This document shows positions 33,391 through 45,832 of a stretch of 64,000 bases of DNA, one piece after another. Positions within the stretch are counted from its first letter, which is position 1. Each line of letters starts with the position of its first letter. The notes under the pieces were generated by a model. The model saw only the letters and a list, made by a program, of their open reading frames with translations. It ran no database searches and was not told where the DNA came from. Origin of the DNA: Microstegium vimineum (lineage: Eukaryota > Streptophyta > Magnoliopsida > Poales > Poaceae); the NCBI GenBank assembly GCA_022036555.1, contig CM039135.1, forward strand, positions 43,951,312 to 44,015,311. Reading direction: 5' to 3'. The translations under genes and the position numbers were made by a program.

Positions 33391-33637
33391 CACTCTCTGT
33401 TAAAAAAAAAGAGTTATTATCGTTTCCTAAAAAATCAACAAATTTTAACTTTGATCAACTATATTTAACAAAATATTAAGATTTATAGTATGTAATTAGT
33501 ATCTTTTTGAATATATTTTAATAATAAACTCATTTAGAGATATAAATATTGCATACATTTTCTACAAGACTAATTAAAGTTAAAAAAAGTTTGACCAACA
33601 CGTTTACCATAGCGACTATTTTTTCGGGACGGAGGAG
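33391..33637. mobile_element. Degenerate Stowaway-like MITE
   Basis: Ends CACTCTCTGTTAAAA and TTTTTCGGGACGGAGGAG are imperfect inverted repeats. The interior (CTCATTTAGAGATATAAATATT) matches, in reverse, the Stowaway family upstream of the ACR gene. The right-hand TA is lost. Confidence 0.5.
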
Positions 33638-35510
33638 TCCGAGTTGCTGTTTTCAGCAGTTCGATCAAGGACGACGGTGTAGCTGTAATAAAGAGGGACC
33701 AAATAAAAACCAGACAATGTGGTACATGTACACTGTCGTTGCTAAGAACCGAAGAACGGAACAACCAACACGACACCGGCCGACAGGGTTCCCTGCTGAG
33801 CGATCGAGAAAAACATGTATTGAGCACGTGCATGCGTTATCGACCGGGCCTCCACTACCTGCCTGTCTGAGTGTCTGATGATGCGCTGGCCTCGCTTCAT
33901 CAGCACACAAAGTTCAGACAGCAGGGTTGGCTAGATAAGGGCAACCAATGCAGTAATCCTCCCAAAGGCTTATCTCTCGCTGACGAGGCTAATATAGGCA
34001 TAGGCGATGATGCTTCACAAAGAAGCTACTACGGTTTGCTGCTCCAGCACACGACATCTGATCCGAATCCGACCGTCCGTCCCCACCCGTCTGAGAAGCA
34101 GAGTAGCAGTAGCGAGCCAAGCAGCCAGTAACGTGGGGGAAGCCAAGCAGGACTAGCAGCTAGCTATTTTTGTTTGTTGGGGAAAGAAAAAGGGACGGTC
34201 GTGAGCGAGGCTGCTCCCGCTTTTGGGCCAACACCAACACGGGCCAGACTGTGGAGGAGACAGGTCACGTCCTGCCTGGGAGCCTCGGATGGCCCTCTTG
34301 GCCCATCGCCCGGACCAAACTGGTGGGCTCCAGCCTTGATCTCCACGGGCCTACCATGCGCAGCCGCAGTGTCGCCCCGGTCCCCGTCTCAACTCAATTC
34401 GCCGGTACCAACTGCGACGCTCCGAAATCCCAACACCCAAAATGCCCTTTCAAAACAATGCTACTACCACCATCCCACAAAAATCTGAACTTGTTAAAAT
34501 ATGAACACCGTTAATTCCAGAAAAAAAGAATCTGAACATTCATACCAAGTCGATGTAGTTAAAATATGAGTGGACATGTTCCACCGCAAAGTAACTTTTT
34601 TTTGTGGCAAAATTCATATATAGTACGTAACCCCTTAGAAATTCATTCGTCCCCAAGCGGACTGTATGTAACTGGGTTTTTCCTATCGTTTTAGGCCCGG
34701 AGAGGGTTTGATTGGAACAGACAATGTACTGCCAAGTTGGATGGAGAAAAAGGCCTTTGTGTAGCGAGGAAGGTACACACACACACAGGGGTCCAACTCT
34801 AGTATGCCCTATGCATGCGCGAAAGCCGAAAGCTAGGTGACAAGCTACGAGATCTTGGTCACGGAAGGTATCGCCAAGATTTTTTTGCCAATAATGGCCA
34901 TGGGATTCGGCTGCTGCTTTCGTTCTTATTCGACGCCACTTGCAGGAGCTCTCTCCTTCAGAAACTAATGTTCATGCACTGGTTTTGGGGTAGACTCCAA
35001 TTCATCATGGGCCTTGATTCCGGCCCTTGTCGTGCCACACGACCTACATTTTTTTTTTGGGGTGATTACACGAAAGTTTGGCCTTGGCCACTTCGGTTCT
35101 CGATCTGCTATGTGTAATTGTGTATGTATACTTGAAAGTTCGTTTTGTTTTCGAATATATATAAGGAGCAAGTTGCAGTAGAGTGCTGCTGCAGCTGCAA
35201 TAAACAAGTTCTCATAGTGGCTAGGGAAATTTGACATGTCAAAAAGGAGAATCGAATATAGTGCCACTGATTGCATATTAAGCAACATTTTGGGAAGTTG
35301 ACTAGCAGTAATTATTTTTACTGTATTGAAGGGGGGAAGTACGTGTACTTAAGATTACATGTTGCCTTAGCAGCAACAACAACAAAAAAACATCAGAATT
35401 CAGAAATACTGGAGAAGTGTACTTAAAACTTTTAGGTATTGAAGATGGGACAAGTAGCCTATTTTTGGAGCAATCACTATCCTTTTATAATTACTAGCAA
35501 ATGTGCCCCG

Positions 35511-35589
35511 TGCGTTGCAACGGAACTCAATACGTGTAGAAATCGGACTTTGTGTGTTGTAACGGAACTCAATACGTGTATGAATCGGA
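35511..35589 (+). repeat. Two-copy tandem repeat
   Basis: Two 37-bp copies (cores AACGGAACTCAATACGTGTA) with period 42, inside a larger grass repeat starting near TACTAGCAAATGTGCCCC at 35492. The class of the host repeat is uncertain. Confidence 0.55.
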
Positions 35590-37728
35590 TTAGGGGAGCC
35601 CTTTCAAAATAGGGGGTGGAGAGAAATTTTGGCTATTTATTATTATTAGGTATAGAAGATATGACATTTTTTTAGATATATGGGGTGCTCTTAGTCCCCA
35701 TGCGGCCATGCATCTTATCGCCCTCTCTCTCTCTCTGCTCTTGTGAGCAACATCTTATTCTTATCGGTTGTGGTTTGTGTTAGAGCTAGACTTGGTTAAT
35801 TTGTAACGAGGGGGCTTCTTAATCTTTGACAAATTAAAGCTATCTATATTTAAGTAAAGAATGTACTGTAGTTGTATATACAAACTAAAGGGGCTTCTTC
35901 ATGTTTGTTAATGTTAATTATAAGCAAATAATGTACTGTAGATTGTGTATAGAAAACCTAAAATAAAGAAGTCACGCACGTTCGTGAAAAATCTTATGAT
36001 GAGAAAGTAGGCCGGGCGGTGACCAATGCAATGCAGCTACGACATGAAGCAATCCACAGAAGAATATCTCAGTTGCATGCATGCATGACACCCACAGTAG
36101 TGGAGCGGCATGACGGAATCTCGGTGGATTTATGGATATTTTAGCGGTTGTGTGTGCTTGATAATGACTGGACACCGGACCAAATGGTGGCTCTCGATTC
36201 GACGCCGAGTGATCGAGATGGAACGCAACGGGGAGCATGCTGTTGGTGCTCGCGACGACGACGAGCCGGCTAGGCGACCACACCACACTTGAGAAGAAGT
36301 GACACACGGGCCAGAGTTGCTAGGCATTTTGGCACCCATGAGGAGACTGTCTCTTCGCTAGTACTATATCGGTCTCTAATAAAATATCTATATATCGGAT
36401 ACTTTGTCAGGGGATATCTAACTTAAATTTGAATATCCTTTAATAGTTCTCTACTTTTAAGTTTGTTGTTGGAAAAATATAAAAAAAAATATGAGTATTG
36501 AATTCTTTGACTATAGCTATTAGGTGCATATTGTTGGAGATAGTCGGAAGATGAGGCGTCCATCTTTGAACTAGGAAGAGGCACACTGGTTCTCTACAGC
36601 TGAGAACGCTCGACCATTGCCACGCTGCCACGACAAAGATTCAGTGACCTCAGCTCGTGACGACGACGACGATGACGACCCGGGCCGGGTGGTGTAGCTG
36701 ACGACCAGCTTGTCTCCAAAGCTAAACGGAATCGAGACCTTGGCATGGCACGGCGCACGGCAGACGGCACACGATTCCGATCCGTCCATTGCCGGTTACA
36801 TTTTTTGCAGTACAGATGCAGAGAACCAAACAGTGCAACTGTGAATCGATCTGATTTGTGGCCCGGGGGGCCGATGCAATCCAACCGGGGGTCGTCCCCT
36901 ACTGCCAGCGCCACTCGACCTGCATGCACTGAAAAAAAAGAGCCATCGTCTTTTTACCTGCTACTAGCTAGCCTACTACATACTACTAGCAGATATGGAA
37001 CTTGGAAGGTTCTAATTCCCCAGCGAGGATAACAGAATGTGGTTCCAATCCAGGTTCGCCTTCGCATTCTGGTGGTGCATTGCTTGCCCCAGGAATCGAA
37101 CGTTGCCACTCTGCTGCCTGTAAGCATCGATTCTGTTATTGTTCGCTCGCGCTAGTCTGTCTAAGGTTACTCTACTGCCACCATCAGGGCTTGGTAGGTG
37201 CCTAGGCCCACCCTATGAAATTAAAAATTTCACTAAATTTTTTAAAATTTAACACTATTGTCTTCTTCTAATATTTTTTTAAAAAAAAACTTAGGCTCCG
37301 TCTTTAGCTACCATGCATCCCATCCGGAAGCAAAAGCTTCACTGCATGCTTCAGGCTTCAGCCGGGACATATATTTACTGGTAAACCACTTCACTTTGAA
37401 AAAGCTGGTAGCATTAAATTAAATCTGGTACCCTGTTAAATCCCGCAGGTCCTACGAAAGCCATGTGCCAGGTGCATAGGCAAAGCAAGGGAGGTGGAAA
37501 ATCATGGAACGAACGAGCTCGCGTTGTCGTCGACTCGTCGTACACTTGCACATCCAGCATCGATGATCGATCGATGGATGCAAATGGAATGAAATGAAAT
37601 AGCGAAAAACACGCACGCACAAAATTAAACAACAACAGACAAAACTAACAAGCGCGCATGATGTTTACGCATCAGGGAATCGGAGCACTGAGCCACTACT
37701 CGGCGCTGGCTGGTGGCCTGATATGACG

Positions 37729-37950
37729 ATTTTTTTTTAATTTTAATTCTTTTTTAGCTAAATTTAATTCTAACCGCGAATTTTTCTTTTGTATTTCTAA
37801 CCCGTTTGACCGCTCCATCATACATGGAGCGACATTTCTTTTTTGCCGCTCCATGCATGGTGGAGCGGCAAGGAATTGAGTAGCAGTGGACCAGTCAACG
37901 CGCATGTATTGGGCCCGCCGTTGTCGCGCCATGATCTGGGGAGCGGCAAC
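37729..37950 (+). repeat. Left terminal inverted repeat of the MULE
   Basis: It starts ATTTTTTTTT and matches the reverse complement of 49465-49676 over about 220 bp. Shared blocks include ATTTCTAACCCGTTTG, CCGCTCCATCAT, TTGCCGCTCCATGCAT and CGCGCCATGATCTG. A 25-bp inverted repeat follows (arms 37925-37949 and 37983-38007), making the inner end a foldback. Confidence 0.9.
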
Positions 37951-38471
37951 GCTGCTGCTCCCCCAGCGACGGAGCGGCAAGCTTGCCGCTCCCCAGATCA
38001 TGGCGCGGCAAGGGGGACGCCCGTGAACAGTTATGTCCTCCTTCCCCTCCCCTCTCTTGCCCCTCTTTCATTTTGCTGCTGCTGCTGCTCGGCCTGGCGA
38101 AGGGGAGGGCGACTCCCACGTCGCCGCCACCCGCCGGACGTCCATCGAGGCTCCCCAGCTGCACCTCCCTCCGTCGTGCTCCCTCTTTCCTTACGTGCTC
38201 CCTCCGCACCGACGTGTTTTAAAGGTTAGTAACATTGTTTGTTTAGTTAGTTGATTTACTTTAGGGTTGAGCTTACCTTAGCTTAGCTTAGTTAGTTAGA
38301 ATCATTGGTTAGATATGTAGTTCACTTAGTTGATTAATAAGGTTAGTTACTACTTTGTTAGGTATTTGTAGTTGAGTTATTTTGAATAAGTAGGTAAACT
38401 AGTTAGTAAACTTTGTTTAGTTTATTTATTGTACTTAGTTGTTATATTTGCTTTCTAATTTTTGTTGGTAG

Positions 38472-40263
38472 ATGGAAGACTTGTATCGTACGGAGCATTG
38501 GAAAAAGCATGGTCGACCTAGGGAATTATACATTGATAGTTCTAGCAAGGATGACCCCGTTCCTCCTTCACTTCCGGTCCCTAACTGTGACTGTGGTATT
38601 CCGGCCGATATCCAACAGTCGAGGCAGCCGGACACCGCGGCTCGTTGCTTCTACACATGCAGCCGCATTTGCGTAAGTAATTGTGTCATCAGAAAAATTC
38701 ATCATTTTAAATTTTTCAGTCACAACTTTACTTCATACAATTTTGTTTTGTAGGCCCATACTAGGTGTTTTTTCTTTCAGTGGATTGATGGTCCAGAAAA
38801 GTGTGATCCTAGGATCTTGCTTTTCTCTACTTGAAACTTTCATAACACCGCGGATCGCTTCAAGCGGTGGGTTCCACCCCCGCCTAACCCTCCTCCAATG
38901 ACGAATGAAGAGAAGACCTACGCAGCAGCTAGACGTCTCGAGTCGCCTCCTCGGTGCTATTGCGGAGAGCGAGTAGTGATCAACCCTAACAACTCGAATG
39001 AGTTCATTTGTGCTCTCAAGCATAAGGTAAGTTATCGTATGGTGATAAACTCTCGTATCAGTTGGCAAATGTTATATCTTTATGTTTTCATGTACTAATA
39101 CATTTTAACTTATTATTTTGTAGAATCTGTGTATGCCTAGGTATAGTTTCAGGGAATGGCTCTACGGTCCTAAGGATCTTTGGCCACAGACAAAGGAAAA
39201 GGGAAAGGAAAAGCAGAGGCACGTGGAGCCGGCGCAGGAACCCGCTAAACCTGTTGTGATGTGACAATGTGGTGTGCAATCCAACTATGGCTTACTTCTT
39301 TCTCAACTAGGCATTGACCACTACTGTGGCATATGATTGACTACGATGAGGTTTGGTATTTGACTCCTTAAATTGAAGCGTACGTCAATATGTTTTGGAT
39401 TAATTTATCTAACTATTTGAACAGAGTACTCGGAAATGCAAGTGGGAAGGTTCAGCTGGCAAGAAAAAATTCCTTGAGGAGATTCAGGGGAGGAAAAGAT
39501 TTGGACAGGCTAATGGATTTGGTCCTAATTACGTAAAGCATTTCATCAATAACCGGAAGAGAGATATGCATGAGAAAGCTAGAGTCAACGGTATTCCGAG
39601 TCCCCAGGGTGTCGCGTGGAACAAGTGGGTAGTTGAGAGAAATGCGAAAATGGAGACGGAAAGGGCAAGGAAGGCTGCAGCTGAGGAGGAGAGAGTATTA
39701 ATGAAGTCTGTGAACGACAATATTGCTTCATTATGTGCCAGTAAGTATTTGCAATCTTTGTGCACGATTAGTTTGTAATATCGAAGTTAAATAGAATTAT
39801 TTTGCTGACTTGATGCATTTTTTACTTACAGAGATGGGATGCACTGGGAATTTCGAAGCAGACGTTGCTCGTGCAAGGCACATGGAAAGAAAGCGTCAAA
39901 AGAGACACAGTCGAGCTGGTGCTACCATACACCGTCCCATTGTGGTGGATGTTGAGGCCGAGGAGGAGGACGACCCTGCTGACCCTGCTCATGCAAGGCT
40001 AAATGAACTCATCGCTCTAGTCGAGGTTGGGTTACAGGCAGGGGAGACCAACGAAGAGGATGACCCCGCTTATGGCAGACTCAGTGAACTCATCGCTCTA
40101 GCCAAGGCTGACTTGAAGGCCGACGAGGCCGAGGATGACTTTTTTCTCTCAGGCTTTAGGTGACATAGATGATGCAGAGACCGCTTACCATCGGGAGAAA
40201 GTTGAGAATGAGTATAGCAAGAGCAAAGACGTGCTGGTGGAGGATTGGGACTCAGACGACTAG
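38472..40263 (+). pseudogene. MULE-borne GRF zinc-finger / coiled-coil protein
   Basis: Coding exons inferred: 38472-38672, 38754-39026, from 39124 (probable donor just before GTGATG near 39256), 39425-39740 and 39832-40263. A 5' UTR exon ends at 38224. Exons 1 and 2 encode a GRF-type zinc finger: CDCGIPADI, AARCFYTCSRIC, then FFFQWIDG. A second Cys motif (CYCGER) and a tryptophan-rich end (FREWLYGPKDLW) follow. The C-terminal half is basic, then acidic with a repeated LIAL block. GRF fingers bind single-stranded nucleic acid. In-frame TGA at 38832-38834 and an extra T near 40140 disable it. It occupies the position of mudrB in MuDR but is not recognisably homologous to it. Confidence 0.7.
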
Positions 40264-40624
40264 TGTTAGGTAAAGGGCTTTATCTGTTATTGTATTAGCA
40301 TGGAGTTATATGTTGGTACTATTTCAATTTCAACATAACTAGGATCATTGATCTCTATTGTACTATGTTAGTACCATGTTGGTACCATTTATCACCATAT
40401 GTTGGTACCATGTTAGCACTATTGTATGATATGGCTCCATGTGTTCTACGTTGTTTGTAACAGGAAAGCGTTTCTAAATATTCCTTTTTCTCTAAAAAAA
40501 TAATGTTTTAGATTCAATTATCTATCTATACAACAAATTTCATGGTCAACGCAAAAAAGAAGGCCTGAAATGAACGGAAATAAGACATTTGGCAATGTCC
40601 CAACCCCTGCAGGGTGGGCTGGTG

Positions 40625-40691
40625 CGTTGCTGGTACACTTTGGCTGCCGCTCCCCCAGCCAAGGAGCGGCAGCCAAAGAGTACCAACAACG
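40625..40691. repeat. 29-bp hairpin between the convergent MULE genes
   Basis: Arms 40625-40653 and 40663-40691 match at 27 of 29 positions with a 9-nt loop. The arm tips GCCGCTCC/GGAGCGGC are the same core found in both MULE TIRs. It lies between the ends of the + and - genes. Confidence 0.75.
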
Positions 40692-41131
40692 AACAGAACT
40701 CTGCAGTTTGGGTGTTTTGTGTATATGTATGCGCTCAGACTTTTCCGAAACAAAGAATCGTTGTACATTCAATACAATTAGTTGAGTCATGTAGTTTTGT
40801 CCAAACAAATGACACCCATGGTCCAACAATGATATAGAAGTGCAAACATATTATGTCTCATACATATGGTCTAACAAAGATATATAAGTGCATACATATG
40901 GTCCAACAAAGATACATTATGTCTCATACATCACAAATATATAAAGATACACATGTTCAAAGGAACATTTGATTCTTTCCTAGTACAATGGTAACAAGAT
41001 AGATCATGGACGTCCTTTGATGCGCATGTAGGTTTCCGTGGACTCCCAACCTACATTAGTGTTTCCATTGTTAAAGACGTACAAGACATATGCATACATA
41101 AGTAACACAACAATTTTTACTTACGTGCACT

Positions 41132-44100
41132 CTAAGGCGCTGGTGTGTAAGGTTTCTTTGGTCGCCTCCTTCTCTTTGGATTGGTCGCCAACACGTTTGG
41201 CGTCCCAATGTCAGTGCGGTCCCGCTGACGTTGGTGTCGCCTTTGGCCCTGTGCCTGACCCGTCCCCTGCACGTTCATCGATCTCTGCAAATGAAATGAA
41301 GAAAAATATAAGCTCAAGTTTTACATTCTTAGTAAAGCTTTAGGCAAAAGATGTTAGTAAATTATACCTGTTCCTTTCCTTGGGTCCCCAACGGTGCATC
41401 ATATAGCTGGGACTGGCCGATTTCCTGCTGGTGCGGGATATGCTGGTACGGACTCTGCTCGTATTGGGTAGGCTGGTAAGAGCTGGGCTGCAAAGGAACC
41501 TGCTGAGGCCCTTGCTAGAACTGGAAAGTCTCGTGCTGGAACTGGAACGGGCCCTGCTGCTGTGGAAATGGACCCTGGTGATGTGGAAATGGGCCCTGCT
41601 GATACGGCTCCTGCTGCTGGTCATACATCCACGACTGCTGAGATGGCTCCTGCTGCTGCTCATAACTCCACTACTGCTCAAACGGCCCGTGCTGAGATGG
41701 ATCGTACTGGAAAGCTCCATGCAGAGACGTACCCTGCTCAGATGGTCCATAGTGTTGAAAACCCGGTGCCTCATCGGATTCTGAGCCCTCGGAGTCCTCG
41801 TCAACCTCCACATCCTGTTGTACTTGTGCCTTGCCGGTACCATAGACGGGTGTCTGCATACTCGAACTGGAGCCAAAGACTGGGTCTGAAGATCCACCTG
41901 GCATCCGCAGTGAGGCAGAAGTTGGTGAACGATAAGGACGAGGAGGCATATCTAGCGACACCCAATCAGTGTTCACGCAGCTCATCTTCCGAGACATTTT
42001 CTTTAAGAGCTTGCTCATTTTCTGCACGGTGACAAATTTAGTTAACATATATTGATCTCTCAACTTGAAGTTATGCACGGTGACAAGAAAAAGAATAGAA
42101 ATGTTATGCTTACATGGACAAATGTCTCAAGCGCGCTATCCGTAGGGTGGCGATCCTTTTGCTGCCGGTGCTGGTAAACAACATCTGACGCGGCATCAGA
42201 TAATTCCATCAATTTTGTAGCCTGTTTAAATAACGAGTTTGGTCAACCAATTGCTAAAATTTTGCATTTTATAATAATAACAATTAAATTTGTTGATAAA
42301 ACTTACCACAAATCTTTGTAGGGGGGCTCTTTGTGGCTGCGTCCCGTGTCTAGTAACTCGATCATACTGGTCTTCGACGATGTCACCATGAGCGTCTTCA
42401 TTCAGAGAGGAGTCCCTGTAAGGCGGCTTCAAATGGGTACGTGTGGACCTGTGCAGCCACTGGAGGTACTTGTTGAACACGTGTGAGTCGTGTGGGGGGC
42501 CCTGCTGATACGGTACTCGTTCTCGCCTATCCCATCTCTGTATGTATTCGGCGTGTACAAGATGCCAGTCCTTCTCCTTGATCCGCAACCGTCGATCAAT
42601 GCTGCAGTAATTGTATGATTAGTTGGATACAACATAATTTAATTAGGCAACATTCTAGTAGAGTAGGAAGTAGATTACCTATGCAGATGCTGACTAGTAG
42701 AGTAGAGCGGTGGTGGGTTGCTTGTAAGTCTGCCAAACTGCCTGCAAACTCTGTACGGATAGTGCATCTCAACCACATGAAAGCAAATGAGCGGGCAGTC
42801 GGACCAATACTCGTCCTTCTCTTCCCAGCACCGTGGACTGAGCAACTCATGATACTCGGCGATGTCCCAAGGCTCCCAGACGACCTACACATAATATCAA
42901 ACACTCAGGTACAATATAAATATTGTGCAAACAATAGAAATCATACAAAATGCATTAATGAATAAACCTGCAGGTGTGTTATGGTATCAAACATGTCAGT
43001 GTACTCCTTGTACTTCCTTTCTGTGTTTCCGGTGACCAGCTCGATTTCACTCCAAATCCACAAAGCTGTGGGCAAATCCTGCTCGGCATCCCAATCCTGC
43101 AAATACATTCATGTGTTAGTCATTTCGGAAGGCAAAAGTAATTCCAAGTTACATAATGTATAAATGTACTTACAGGAACTCGAGGTACTTTCGGCCGCCC
43201 CACGGGAAATCGCTCCCATAACCAGACTTGCAGGAGGTAGGAGCAACCCCCTAGGGAGGGGGTCTTGGCCGTGCTACGACAGGCAGTACACAACTGCCTG
43301 TACGTCCACGCCAAAACAGCACTGCCCCAACTGTAGCTGCCAATATTCTCCCATGGTTGACCTAGTATGTCCAAGAACATCCAGCTGACCACGTTACCGG
43401 ACGCGTCTGGAAACAAGAACGTACCAAGGAAGTGCCACAGCCACACCCGAGTTGCCCTGTCTACTGTCACCTCCGAAGCATCTTCGGGAATATCATAGCT
43501 GAAGTTTTCTATGAGCCACTGTGAGATGACACCAGAACATTTCCTACAAATTTTGAAGACAATTAGAGCCTGGCCAAGAACAAGAAGGTAAATAAAGCAA
43601 GAAGGTAATTTAGATGCTTACTTATGTTTCTTTGCTTGCTCGTCGTCAGGAGGAGCCTGGCCACAGAAGGCGGCCACCTTCTCCCTCCAGTTGTCGCTGT
43701 CCACAATGCCAGTCACACAGAGGCCATCAATACGAAGGCACATAATCGCCTTCATATCCTCTAGTGTGATGGTCATCTCCCCACAAGGAAGGTGGAACGT
43801 GTGAGTCTCGGGCCTCCATCTATGCACTGAAAAAATACTAAGTGAACTGACACAAATACAGTGAGTGATATAAACGAACAAGGGTGATTACCTGTCCAAA
43901 GCTGCACTCAGAAGTGAGGGGTTCAAGACAGGAAGTCCCCGTAGTACGACACGTACTATCTCTATGAAGCCGGCACGCCGTATGTAAGGCGCGAAACGCT
44001 CGTCCCGCCGAAGCTGCCTGGTGTTAGTGCGTGCCCTCAGAAGCAGCAACTCCTTGTCCAACTAGTCGTACTCGTGGCGAGCACCACGGTGGTCCCTGTC

Positions 44101-44148
44101 GTACTCCTGCTCAAAGAGCGCGTGCTGCGGGTGCTGAACTGGAGCCAT
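41132..44148 (-). pseudogene. Plant mobile domain (PMD, aminotransferase-like) protein carried by the MULE
   Basis: Nine exons with consensus splice sites can be traced on the minus strand: 44148-43892, 43819-43622, 43543-43174, 43096-42968, 42884-42679, 42601-42307, 42221-42114, 42021-41368 and 41284-41132. The PMD core reads WRPETHTFHLPCGEMTIT, EDMKAIMCLRIDG, then RVWLWHFLGTFLFPD and SYSWGSAVLAWTYRQLC. The C-terminus is Gln/Pro-rich with a basic NPKRRRRPKK patch, a likely nuclear signal. PMD proteins occur both as host genes (MAIN/MAIL type) and in transposons. In-frame TAGs near 44064, 41670 and 41516 make it a pseudogene. It starts in the transposase's last intron region. Confidence 0.8.
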
Positions 44149-45832
44149 CCTGCTTTCCATACATTTAAAACAAGTTAGTCCAAACATAATATGAGCATGA
44201 TAACAAATGTAAAGCATAATATAAACTAATATGGTGGCTAAGTGCAAATTCAAGTAAACAACATATATTATGTCGAGATAAAAATATGAAAGGACCTGTT
44301 GCCCATTTAGTCTATGATAGTTAGCCTTATGCCCCGGTTTTTTGCAAACACGACACAGATTTTGACCACGTGTCTCATTGAAGTCTCCCCCTCCATATCT
44401 ATCATCACCGTACCCTCTCATAGCGTCCATGTCTCCCTTTAGATGCTTCTTCTTTCTTCTACCCTTACCTAACTTCAAAAGGTCTGGATTGGGGGCATAC
44501 TGAGGTCCATGAAATGGGGGCCACTGCGAAGGGTCAAGGTATGGCTCAAAACTCTTCTCCCATACTCTTAAGGTGTTTGACCGCAGGTACAATGGAGACA
44601 TAAACCTCGAAGACAGGTAGTCAAATCCGCGCATCTTACAAACTGTCATCATGTGAGAGCAAGGGACGTGCATGATCTGTGGGACGTTACAACTGCACTG
44701 AACGGTCTCTAAATCAACGCGGTAGTTGCTTCCACCATAACGCTCTCCACCCATAGTTTTTCCACCAAGCCCTCTGACACTATAGATATAACCGTTATTT
44801 CCATATGGCTCACCGGTCTGCTGCTTGGAATAGCCTTTTTCCTCCTCAATAAAATCCTAGGCTGCCTTTCCCCACACCCCAGTCTCAAGTATATCTCTTT
44901 GCGCAAGCTGCCATCTCTTCACAAAATATTCGTTGCACTTGAGAAAGGAGTACTCAACGACACCTGATACTGGCAACCCTCGTACTCCACGAAACACATG
45001 GTTGAAAGACTCGGACGCGTTGGTGGTCATGATGCCATACCTCCATCCACCCTCGTAAAATGCTAGTGCCCACTTTTCCTTTTGTTCCATCTGGTCATAT
45101 AACCATAATTTGCCAGCTTCGTTCATTACCTTGTCTAGCTCTTTCAATGTCTCCTCGAACCGAGTCTTTGTTTTGACATTACATAGTTCCTTCACCTTGT
45201 CACATACCTCCTTCTTCCTCTGTCGCCGCCAATAATTAGCACTGAAATGACGCATGCACCATATATGCACTATGGGCGGGAATCCTTCGATTAACTCATT
45301 GGCAGCATGGAGAATACCTGCATGTCGGTCCGAGATCACACATATGGTGCGAGTCACACCAAGGACCTGCGTACATAGAAGCCTCATGAACCATGACCAC
45401 GACGAATTGTTCTCTCCCTCTGCCAAAGCAAAGGCAAGGGGAACTATCTGATTCTCATGATCAACAGCAGCAACCATCATCAAAGTGCCCTATACTTTCC
45501 AGTGAGGAAAGTGCCATCAATAAGTACCACATGCCTACAAAACTAGAAAGCCCACTTCCTCTGGGAGAAGGACCAAAAAACCCGGTCTAGTATAAGCCTC
45601 ATCGGGTCCTGCAGAGGCCTAAGACGAGTCTCATCCAAAAACCATTTAATGCATGGGTTGTAATGTTTCATTGCACTCAATACTCGGGGTATACGGTTGT
45701 ATGCCTTCACCCAACTACCCCATCGGATCGCAAGTGCAACCTGCTTAGCACGCCAAGCCTTGTCGTACTTCACATGGTAGCTGACAAGGTTAAATATGTG
45801 CACCTGTAACATTGACACTAATACATTGTTGT

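Larger units (their letters stand above)
31621..37719. other. Gene-free sequence between the Tat nest and the MULE
   Basis: No coding gene is supported. GC-rich patches (31830-32620, 34190-34420, 36560-36950) alternate with AT-rich stretches. Contents are MITEs near 32.7 and 33.4 kb, a CA microsatellite at about 32079-32104, and a small tandem duplication at 35511-35589. Predicted frames here are under 150 codons with no domain signature. Confidence 0.5.

Noticed and set aside
41431..41784. 117-codon plus-strand Leu-rich frame
   Set aside because: Antisense of the Gln/Pro-rich tail of the PMD gene (exon 8).
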